Part shown: positions 8,057 to 14,556 of the stretch, piece after piece
Layout: every line of letters begins with the position of its first letter
Numbering within the stretch: the stretch's first letter is position 1
Assembly: GCA_019423635.1 (NCBI GenBank)
Contig: JAHZBA010000021.1
Span: 1-44,505, forward strand
Direction of reading: 5' to 3'
Length of the DNA: 44,505 nucleotides
Origin: Clostridiales bacterium
GTDB taxonomy: Bacteria; Bacillota; Clostridia; Oscillospirales; Oscillospiraceae
Notes under the pieces: generated by a model
Databases searched by the model: none
The model's input: the letters and a program-made list of their open reading frames with translations, nothing else
Told to the model about the DNA's origin: nothing
Position numbers and translations under genes: made by a program

Positions 8057-9156
8057 ACGAGCTGTATGCCCTGCTGAACGATCTGGAGACCGACGTTCCC
8101 CCCATGGATGAAATCACCCTGGCCCGGATCACCCGAAAGGCCCAGGTCTCCCTGTCCAGGCAGACAGAGGGCCGCCGGTACCGGGGAAAGCGCCTGGCCA
8201 AAAGAACCGGCCTGGGAATGACCCGGGGCTTTGCCGCGGTGATTGCGGTGCTCCTTCTGATTACGGCGGCGGTTGCCGTGGCGGTTCCGCTGTGGAACGC
8301 CTTCTTCGGCGGCTTGAATGAGCGGCAGCAGGAGATCGTAGGCGATATGGAGATCGGCGGAGAGGAGCCGGAAAACGCCGCCCCGGAGGAGACAGCGGCG
8401 GACCCCCTTCTCCCGCCCCCGGTGGAGCACGACGGCGTCACCGTCACCCCCCTGCGCATCCTGGGGTCCCAGAACCAGCTCTATCTGGTGCTGGAGATCC
8501 GCGCGCCGGAGGGAACGGTGTTCCATCCGGACGATGATCTGGACCTCTTCGGCGGCCTCCGGCCATCTGAGAAATGGCGGGCGGAGCATCCCGGGGAAAT
8601 GGCCGGGGCCTCTGGACACTTCACCGTGCTGGAAGCCGGAACCCGGGAGCCCAATGTGGCGGTGATCGTCGCGGAGGAGACGGTATCCTTTGACGTCGGC
8701 GGCAGCACCTACAAGGTCCGGAAACTCGAGCGGCGGATCGGGGACAGGGAGCGCGAGACCATATTCGACGCGCCCACTGCACCGAATTACGCGACCGGAA
8801 CCTGGGACATCCCCATCCCGGAGGAGCTGAACACGAAGCAAGTGCGGGAGCTTCCGGTGGAGGGCATGGTCATGACCCAGGGGGAGAAGACCATGACGCT
8901 GCTGTCTATGAGCGTCTCGCCCCTGGGCGTCTGGTGGCAGTACAAGCTGGAGGGCGAGGACCCGTGGCCCCAGGTCCGGATCGCCCTGCGGATGAAGGAC
9001 GGCACCGAGATCGAAGCAGACCCCGGACAGCTGACCATGGGCGACTTCGGCTCCGGCCACACGGGAAGCGTGCGCTTTGAAAAGCCCGTGGACCTGGACG
9101 AGGCGGAGGCGGTGCTGTGGGAGGATGTGGTGATCCCCCTGCGGAGTCCATCGTAA
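8053..9156 (+). CDS. Membrane-anchored anti-sigma factor, DUF4179-like
   Basis: This 367-residue protein overlaps the sigma gene by 4 bp. The first 55 residues are cytoplasmic, with an acidic, sigma-binding-like stretch (LLNDLETDVPPMDEI). One membrane segment follows at about 58-80 (GFAAVIAVLLLITAAVAVAV) and then about 285 extracytoplasmic residues. The region after the membrane includes VTVTPLRILGSQNQLYLVLEI, which resembles the DUF4179 pattern of surface proteins encoded with clostridial sigma factors. By family analogy it holds the sigma factor at the membrane and releases it on an envelope signal. The next gene encodes a secreted protein with a similar core, perhaps a shared ligand system. 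Confidence 0.8.
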   Translation: MNELYALLNDLETDVPPMDEITLARITRKAQVSLSRQTEGRRYRGKRLAKRTGLGMTRGFAAVIAVLLLITAAVAVAVPLWNAFFGGLNERQQEIVGDMEIGGEEPENAAPEETAADPLLPPPVEHDGVTVTPLRILGSQNQLYLVLEIRAPEGTVFHPDDDLDLFGGLRPSEKWRAEHPGEMAGASGHFTVLEAGTREPNVAVIVAEETVSFDVGGSTYKVRKLERRIGDRERETIFDAPTAPNYATGTWDIPIPEELNTKQVRELPVEGMVMTQGEKTMTLLSMSVSPLGVWWQYKLEGEDPWPQVRIALRMKDGTEIEADPGQLTMGDFGSGHTGSVRFEKPVDLDEAEAVLWEDVVIPLRSPS

Positions 9157-9199
9157 CATTTCAAGAGCCGCGCCTGCCTCTTGCGTCCGAAATACCCCC

Positions 9200-9329
9200 A
9201 ATAGGAGCCGTAGGGGCGGCAATCTGCCGCCCGCCCCCCGGACAAGGGTCGGCCCTCGATAGAAAATCCTTTTTGGCAGCCTGTTTCCCTGTGCGCGGGC
9301 GGATAATATCCGCCCCTACGGCGTCTATT
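9200..9329. repeat. Inverted-repeat element (GTAGGGGCGG family)
   Basis: AATAGGAGCCGTAGGGGCGG (9200-9219) is matched in reverse by CCGCCCCTACGGCGTCTATT (9310-9329), with internal small palindromes of the GGCGGataatatCCGCC kind. It has the look of a REP/MITE-like dispersed element. The GTAGGGGCG core recurs at both ends of the repeat block at 32294-32526. Confidence 0.6.
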
Positions 9330-9427
9330 GTAACATTTTCCCTATTTCTACCCTTAATTCGCATTGCCAGCAAACCAAACGCGGGCCCCGTTTTCGGGGT
9401 CCGCCGGAACAAGAAAGGAAAAACATC

Positions 9428-10855
9428 ATGAGAAAAACCATTCGATCCCTGCTCTGCGGCCTGGGGGCGGCGCTGCTGCTCCTCGGCTGCCTGCCCGCCT
9501 CCGCCCTGGCGGCGGAAACGGCGCCCAGCTTTACCTCCCTGTTCCCCGGCTATGCCGACGGGGCCAGGGACCCCAAGGCCGCCGAGGCGGTCCTGGCCGG
9601 CATGGGCACCCTCATCGGCCAGAAGCAGACCGTAAACGGCGTCACCCTCACCCTGGACGGAGCCCTTTGGAACGAGGAAAAGCTGCTGCTGTCCTTCTCC
9701 ATGGACGGCGTAAAGATCCCCGAGGACGTTCCCGACAACATGTATCTTTACCGGGACGTCATGCAGGTCACCCTGGCGGAGAATCAGCGGGAGACCTACG
9801 TCCGGAGCGAAAGGGAGGAGAGGGACAGGCTCTTGGCCGAGACCCGCACACCCTCCACCAAAGAGGAGATGGACGCCCGGGTGAAGGAGGCCCTGAGCCA
9901 TGGTGAGCCCGAGCTCTTCCACCTGCCCACCCTGGTCCGCAGCGGCGGGAAGGACCGGCTGCTGGTGAGCGTCTCCATCCTCCCCTATGTGGAAAAGCCG
10001 GAGCTGACAGTTCATATGGAGAGTCTGGTGCTCTTCAGGAATGCCGAGGGCAAGTACTGGTCCCGGCCCTATGAGGGCTACGAGCCCCTGACCCTGGCGG
10101 CCGGGCCCTTTGACTTCACCTTCACAGTGGAGAAGTATGCCAAGCCCCTGGTCTACACCGGCGCAGTGGACATCACCGTTGCGGGCATCCCCGTCCAGGT
10201 GCAGAAGGTCACCGTCACCGCCTTTGGCGCTGAGGCAGAGTGTGAAACCCTCCAGAAGCTGGATCTCCAGAACGACTACACCAACGAGACCAAAAAGCTG
10301 GACCCTGTGCGGCTGAACGGCGTCTGGACTAAGGACGGCCAGCTCCTGAAGGGCATCTGGGACGGACGCAGGGGCGGAGGCATCTTCACGCCGGACCCGC
10401 GGCTCAGCAAGGCCTGGGTGACCACCGGCAACACCCACCCCTATGCCATTGACCCCGCCTCCGTGACGGCGGTGGACCTGGGCGGCGTCCGGATTGACCT
10501 CAGCAAATTGACGCTCCAGGAGAACCCGCCCCTCCAGAACATTGTGGTCGCGCCCCTCTATTCCGGGACAGAGACAGAGAAGAAGGAAGAGCCGATGACG
10601 CCCGCCCAGATCGCCCAGGCCAAGGCGGAGCGGGAGAAGAAGCTGGAGGAGGCGAAGAAAATCGCCTACCAGGACCTGAAAACCGCCTCTAAGGAGATGC
10701 AGGCCAAGATCCTGGAGGCCCGAAAGCTCCTCATCAACTCCACCAGCTGGGTGGCCGACGGCTTCGAGGCCTATGTCACGGACAAGGACGGAAAGCGGGT
10801 GCCTGTCCCCCACTTCTCCGACCTCTTCCCCGGCTGGGAGCTGCCAAAAGAATAA
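9428..10855 (+). CDS. Secreted protein linked to the ECF sigma operon
   Basis: The 475-residue product starts with a clear signal sequence (RKTIRSLLCGLGAALLLLGC then ASALAAE). It could be cut by signal peptidase I after ALA, or lipidated at the Cys of LLGC. Mature residues about 25-80 contain GQKQTVNGVTLTLDGALWN, similar in pattern to the outer part of the preceding anti-sigma protein. Near the C-terminus (about 395-430) is a highly charged helical, probably coiled-coil, stretch rich in Glu and Lys. An FPG motif occurs near both ends (TSLFPGY, SDLFPGW). I do not recognise an enzyme. Its place after the sigma/anti-sigma pair, behind a 271-bp spacer with a repeat element, suggests a surface effector or ligand sink of that system. 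Confidence 0.7.
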   Translation: MRKTIRSLLCGLGAALLLLGCLPASALAAETAPSFTSLFPGYADGARDPKAAEAVLAGMGTLIGQKQTVNGVTLTLDGALWNEEKLLLSFSMDGVKIPEDVPDNMYLYRDVMQVTLAENQRETYVRSEREERDRLLAETRTPSTKEEMDARVKEALSHGEPELFHLPTLVRSGGKDRLLVSVSILPYVEKPELTVHMESLVLFRNAEGKYWSRPYEGYEPLTLAAGPFDFTFTVEKYAKPLVYTGAVDITVAGIPVQVQKVTVTAFGAEAECETLQKLDLQNDYTNETKKLDPVRLNGVWTKDGQLLKGIWDGRRGGGIFTPDPRLSKAWVTTGNTHPYAIDPASVTAVDLGGVRIDLSKLTLQENPPLQNIVVAPLYSGTETEKKEEPMTPAQIAQAKAEREKKLEEAKKIAYQDLKTASKEMQAKILEARKLLINSTSWVADGFEAYVTDKDGKRVPVPHFSDLFPGWELPKE

Positions 10856-10873
10856 GACGCTGCATCGACAGCT

Positions 10874-10914
10874 GCCCGCGTTTCGGAGCGCTCTGCTCCG
10901 AAACGCGGGCTTTT
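10874..10914 (+). terminator. Rho-independent terminator
   Basis: A perfect 16-bp stem, GCCCGCGTTTCGGAGC with its complement (10895-10910), has a 5-base loop and is followed by TTTT. It lies 19 bp after the stop of the secreted protein gene. Confidence 0.9.
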
Positions 10915-10945
10915 GAAATCCGCCTTCCGCTCCCCGGCGGGGGAA

Positions 10946-10974
10946 TTGACAGGCACCCCGGATTCCTCTATAAT
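10946..10974 (+). promoter_or_regulatory. Consensus sigma-A promoter of the Crp/Fnr gene
   Basis: TTGACA (10946-10951), a 17-bp spacer and TATAAT (10969-10974) match the vegetative consensus exactly and lie about 75 bp before the regulator gene. Confidence 0.9.
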
Positions 10975-11047
10975 CTTGATATCCCAGACAAGACGCCGTT
11001 CCGCCTGGTCTCTGGAATCGTCATCGGGGCTGCAAAGGGGGATGCCT

Positions 11048-11707
11048 ATGGAATTTATGGACTGTTTTCCCATCTGGAAGGACTTGACCCCTGCTCAGCG
11101 TCAGGTCCTCTCCGCGTCAGTGACCAGCCGGAGCCTTCCGGCGGGCGCCGTCATCCACCGGGGGAACCTGGACTGCACGGGGCTGCTGCTGGTCCAGTCC
11201 GGACAGCTGCGGGCCTACATCCTCTCGGACGAGGGGCGGGAGATTACCATCTACCGCCTGATTGAGCGAGACGTGTGCCTGTTCTCCGCCTCCTGCATCC
11301 TGCACAGCATCCAGTTTGATGTCTCCATCGAGGCGGAAAAGGACACCCTGGTGTGGGTCATCCCGCCGGACGTCTACCAGTCGCTGATGGAGGAGTCCGC
11401 CGCTGCGGCCAACTATACCAACGCCCTGATGAGCAGCCGCTTCTCCGAGGTCATGTGGCTGATGGAGCAGATCCTGTGGAAGCGGGTGGACCAGCGCCTG
11501 GCGGACTTTCTGCTCCAGGAGAGCGCCCTGGAGGGTACCACCTCCCTGCCCATCACCCATGAGAAAATCGCCAATCACCTGGGCTCTGCCCGGGAGGTGG
11601 TCACCCGGATGCTCCGCTACTTCCAGGACGAGGGCCTGGTGCATCTGTCCCGGGGCCGCGTGGAGCTCACCGATCCCAAGGGGCTCGCCGCCCTGTGCGG
11701 AAACTAA
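11048..11707 (+). CDS. Crp/Fnr-family transcriptional regulator
   Basis: ATG 11048 is chosen because AAAGGGGG lies about 6 bases before it; ATG 11042 is too close to that site. The 219-residue protein has an N-terminal cyclic-nucleotide-type beta barrel (about 10-125) and a C-terminal winged HTH with HEKIANHLGSAREVVTRMLR, the Crp/Fnr recognition-helix pattern. Several Cys residues occur (in DCFPI, LDCTG, DVCLF, ASCIL), but they do not form the four-Cys iron-sulfur motif of Fnr. It faces the minus-strand CoA-disulfide reductase/rhodanese/thioredoxin genes across shared terminators. A redox or sulfur signal is plausible, and those genes are candidate targets, by inference only. Confidence 0.88.
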   Translation: MEFMDCFPIWKDLTPAQRQVLSASVTSRSLPAGAVIHRGNLDCTGLLLVQSGQLRAYILSDEGREITIYRLIERDVCLFSASCILHSIQFDVSIEAEKDTLVWVIPPDVYQSLMEESAAAANYTNALMSSRFSEVMWLMEQILWKRVDQRLADFLLQESALEGTTSLPITHEKIANHLGSAREVVTRMLRYFQDEGLVHLSRGRVELTDPKGLAALCGN

Positions 11708-11767
11708 GAGCCTATCCCGAAAGAAGACGTGCGCAGATTGCTTGCGGATGATTTGGGGATAGGCTCT
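11707..11767. repeat. 61-bp inverted-repeat element
   Basis: AGAGCCTATCCC (11707-11718) is exactly complementary to GGGATAGGCTCT (11756-11767). The left end starts on the last base of the Crp/Fnr stop codon. The ends recall transposon termini, so this may be a tiny MITE relic or only a long hairpin. Confidence 0.5.
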
Positions 11768-11772
11768 AAAGA

Positions 11773-11805
11773 CCCGCCCGCCGCACCATGCGGCGGGCGG
11801 GTTTT
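11773..11805. terminator. Bidirectional terminator between convergent genes
   Basis: A 13-bp stem, CCCGCCCGCCGCA with its complement (11789-11801), has a CCA loop and TTTT after it on the plus strand. It ends right at the stop of the minus-strand CoA-disulfide reductase gene. Confidence 0.85.
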
Positions 11806-11806
11806 C

Positions 11807-13501
11807 TCAGCTTCGATCCATTCCGCAGGGGAAGGCCTGCTCCGCGGCGGCGCGGTCCAAGACGGCGCTCTCATACAGCCGGTAGCCCCCGGCCAGATGC
11901 GCGCAGGAAAATCCCCTCTGGGTCAGGATGCGGCAGGCGAGGTAGCTGCGCAGGCCGCTCTGGCAGACCACATAGACCCGCTTTTCCGGCTCCAGCTCTC
12001 CGATTCTCTCCCGCAGCTCATCCACCGGGATACAGGAAAAGCCCTCCATGTGGCCCCGGCCATACTCCTCCTGCGTCCGCACATCCAGCAATGTCACGCT
12101 TCCGTCCCGGGGCAGGGCGTCCGCCTCGTCCCAGTGGAACTGCTCCACCGCGCCCCTGGTCAGATTTTCAATCAGGAAGCCCGCCATGTTCACCGGGTCC
12201 TTGGCGGAGGAGTAGGGCGGCGCATAGGCCAGGTCCAGCTCCTTCAGATCCGGCGCCGTCAGGCCCGCCCGAATGGCTGTGGCCAGCACGTCAATCCGCT
12301 TGTCCACGCCCTCAAAGCCTACGATCTGCGCCCCCAGCAGACGGAGCGTCCCCCGCTCAAAGACCACCTTCATGGTCATGATTCTGCCGCCGGGATAGTA
12401 CCCGGCGTGATTGGCCGGGGAGAGATAGACCTTGTCGCAGTCGATACCGGCCTTCCTTGCGTTCTGCTCATTGACACCGGTGGAGGCGGCGGTCATATCG
12501 AACACCTTGAGGACCGAGGACCCCTGGGAGCCGGTGAAGCGGCTGTCCCCGCCGCAGATGTTGTCCGCCGCAATCCGCCCCTGCTTGTTGGCGGGGCCGG
12601 CCAGAGAGATCAGCGCATCGGTGCCGGTGACGAAGTGTTTCACCTGCACGGCGTCCCCCACGGCATAGATATCGGGGTGGGAGGTCTCCATCCGGTCATT
12701 GACCGCGATGCTCCCCCGGATGCCAAGCTCCAGCCCGGCCTCCTGGGCAAGGCGGGTGTCCGGAGTGACGCCGATGGCCAGAACCACCATGTCCGCCGTC
12801 AGGGGCTCCTCGTCCTTCAGCAGCACCCGCACGGCACCGCCGGCCTCCTCAAAGCCCTCCACGGAGCGGCCCAGCAGCAGCCGGATGCCCCGCTCCCGGA
12901 GCTTTGCGTGAATGAAGGCGGCCATCTCCGGGTCGAAGGGGTTCATCAGCTGTCTGGGCCGCTGGACGATGGTGACGTCCATCCCCAGCTCCCGGAGGTT
13001 CTCCGCCGTCTCCAGGCTGATGAAGCCGCCGCCGGCCAGAACCACGGACCGCGGACGGCTGCGCTCCACAAACTCCCGGATGCGCAGGGTGTCCTCCACG
13101 GTCCGCAGGGTGAACAGGCGCTCCAGCCCCGTGCCGGGCAGCGCCGGCCGGGTGGGCTTTGCCCCGGGGGAGAGCAGGAGCTTGTCGTAGGACTCCTCGA
13201 AGTCCTCCCCCGTGGCCAGATTCCGCACGGAGACCGTCTTTTTCTCCGGGTGGATGGCCGTCACCTCATGCCTCACCCGCATATCAATGCGAAAGCGCTG
13301 CCAAAAGCTCTCCGGCGTCTGGAGCGTCAGCTCCGCCGGGTCCTCAATCACACCGCCGATGTAATAGGGCAGGCCGCAGTTGGCATAGGAGACATAGCCG
13401 GACCGCTCAAAGACCACCACCTCCGCCTGCTCATCCAGCCGGCGGATTCTCGCCGCGGCCGTGGCGCCTCCCGCCACACCGCCTACCATCACAACCTTCA
13501 T
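11807..13501 (-). CDS. CoA-disulfide reductase-type flavoprotein fused to rhodanese
   Basis: ATG 13501 is chosen because the protein then starts MKVVMVGGVAGGATAAA, the FAD-binding GxGxxG motif, and GGTGGAG precedes it. The 564-residue product has a pyridine-nucleotide disulfide reductase body with a single active Cys (C42 in YANCGLPYYIGG), typical of the CoADR/Nox group. It also has DIYAVGDAVQ for FAD, a dimerisation domain (TGVNEQNARKAGID), and a C-terminal rhodanese domain with C513 in VVCQSGLRS. Enzymes of this architecture reduce CoA disulfide or CoA-persulfide and polysulfide with NAD(P)H. Upstream on the strand are a separate rhodanese (1-bp gap) and thioredoxin, which supports a persulfide or low-molecular-weight thiol role. 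Confidence 0.88.
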   Translation of the reverse strand: MKVVMVGGVAGGATAAARIRRLDEQAEVVVFERSGYVSYANCGLPYYIGGVIEDPAELTLQTPESFWQRFRIDMRVRHEVTAIHPEKKTVSVRNLATGEDFEESYDKLLLSPGAKPTRPALPGTGLERLFTLRTVEDTLRIREFVERSRPRSVVLAGGGFISLETAENLRELGMDVTIVQRPRQLMNPFDPEMAAFIHAKLRERGIRLLLGRSVEGFEEAGGAVRVLLKDEEPLTADMVVLAIGVTPDTRLAQEAGLELGIRGSIAVNDRMETSHPDIYAVGDAVQVKHFVTGTDALISLAGPANKQGRIAADNICGGDSRFTGSQGSSVLKVFDMTAASTGVNEQNARKAGIDCDKVYLSPANHAGYYPGGRIMTMKVVFERGTLRLLGAQIVGFEGVDKRIDVLATAIRAGLTAPDLKELDLAYAPPYSSAKDPVNMAGFLIENLTRGAVEQFHWDEADALPRDGSVTLLDVRTQEEYGRGHMEGFSCIPVDELRERIGELEPEKRVYVVCQSGLRSYLACRILTQRGFSCAHLAGGYRLYESAVLDRAAAEQAFPCGMDRS

Positions 13502-13502
13502 C

Positions 13503-13823
13503 TCACCGCTCCACCTTTCCGCGATATCCGGCAATCCCGCCGATATTGGTCACATGCGCGCAGCCCATCCGCCGCAGCAACGCGGCGGCCCGGCTGCTTC
13601 TGGCCCCGCTGTGGCAGTACACGAACAGCGGCGTGTTCCGGTCCTGGACGAGCTCCGCCGCCCGGCCGATCTCGTCCAGCGGAAGGTTCCGGCTCCCCGG
13701 AAGGCGGCCCTGGGCATACTCCTCCGGGGTGCGCACATCCAGCAGTACCGCGCCGGGCGTCCCGGCAAACTGTTTTAGACCCTCGTTGATGTCCGGCGGC
13801 CGCAAAAAATCAAAGAATCCCAT
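13503..13823 (-). CDS. Single-domain rhodanese
   Basis: ATG 13823 has AAGGAGG about 9 bases before it. The 106-residue product is one rhodanese domain: VLLDVRTPEEYAQGRLPGS, then the active loop with C70 in VYCHSGARSSRAA. It should carry sulfane sulfur as a Cys persulfide. It lies between thioredoxin (16-bp gap) and the CoA-disulfide reductase fusion (1-bp gap), so the three are cotranscribed. Confidence 0.9.
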   Translation of the reverse strand: MGFFDFLRPPDINEGLKQFAGTPGAVLLDVRTPEEYAQGRLPGSRNLPLDEIGRAAELVQDRNTPLFVYCHSGARSSRAAALLRRMGCAHVTNIGGIAGYRGKVER

Positions 13824-13839
13824 CCCGTCTGCCTCCTTT

Positions 13840-14145
13840 TCAGAGCATCGCAAGGATCTGCTGCTTCGGCCGCACACCCACCGCCTGGTTGACGGCCTTG
13901 CCGCCCCTCATTACCACCAGCGTGGGGATGCTCATGATCTGAAACGCCGCCGCCAACTCCCGCTGCTCATCCACATTGATCTTTCCAACCTTGATGTCGG
14001 TGCGCTCCCCGGCAATCTCCTCCAGCACCGGGCCCACCATCCGGCAGGGGCCGCACCAGTCGGCCCAGAAGTCCAGCAGAACCGTCTCCCGGCTCCGGAG
14101 TACCTCCTGCTCAAAGTTCTCCTTCGTAATCTGCAGTACAGACAT
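13840..14145 (-). CDS. trxA: Thioredoxin
   Basis: A 101-residue thioredoxin with the canonical WCGPC active site (C31, C34) in LDFWADWCGPCRM, the cis-Pro loop SIPTLVVMRGG, and normal family length. AAGGAGG lies 6-7 bases before ATG 14145. It is the first clearly recognisable gene of the redox/sulfur operon and could reduce the rhodanese persulfides made downstream. Confidence 0.95.
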   Translation of the reverse strand: MSVLQITKENFEQEVLRSRETVLLDFWADWCGPCRMVGPVLEEIAGERTDIKVGKINVDEQRELAAAFQIMSIPTLVVMRGGKAVNQAVGVRPKQQILAML

Positions 14146-14158
14146 TGCAGTTCCTCCT

Positions 14159-14353
14159 TCATCGTTTTATGGGTACAGGATACCCCGTTTTCGCCGTCTC
14201 TTCCGTGACAAAATCACCATCGCGGCATTCGGGCCAGGCCGCCCGCTCCGGATGCCGCGATGGTACAGATTTTTGCGGTCCGCGCTGGGACTCCGCCGCC
14301 GTCTTTTCCTCTAAAATCTTCTGAAACAGCTCCGCAAAACAACCATTTTCCAA
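14159..14353 (-). CDS. Possible small protein ahead of thioredoxin
   Basis: A 64-residue frame opens at TTG 14353, 4-5 bases after AAGGGGGG, and ends just before the thioredoxin ribosome site (13-bp gap). This spacing fits an operon leader or small gene. The sequence starts MENGCFAELFQKILEEKTAA, a short amphipathic helix with a Cys, and then becomes polar and low-complexity. I recognise no family; it may be only leader RNA. Confidence 0.35.
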   Translation of the reverse strand: MENGCFAELFQKILEEKTAAESQRGPQKSVPSRHPERAAWPECRDGDFVTEETAKTGYPVPIKR

Positions 14354-14408
14354 GAATCCCCCCTTAAAAATTCAAACGTCCTCGCTCCCGCTCCCCTGTC
14401 CCGGACTA

Positions 14409-14438
14409 TTGACACTCCAAAGGGGAGAATAGTATAAT
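14409..14438 (+). promoter_or_regulatory. Sigma-A promoter of the kinase/binding-protein pair
   Basis: TTGACA (14409-14414), an 18-bp spacer and TATAAT (14433-14438) form a strong promoter about 120 bp before the histidine kinase gene. Confidence 0.85.
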
Positions 14439-14556
14439 GAATATATCACACCAGTTGGGCTCCGTCTCATGGAACCGCCCTGGGAGCACACCGGGAGCGC
14501 CCTGACAGGGAAAGCCCCGGATCATATGCTTCCAAGCTTCGAAATGGAGATTGCCA

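Noticed and set aside
9153..9338. GTAACATTT direct repeat (9153-9161, 9330-9338) as a target-site duplication
   Set aside because: The left copy is 38 bp away from the left inverted end and part of it is the stop codon of the anti-sigma gene, so the bracket does not fit the element.
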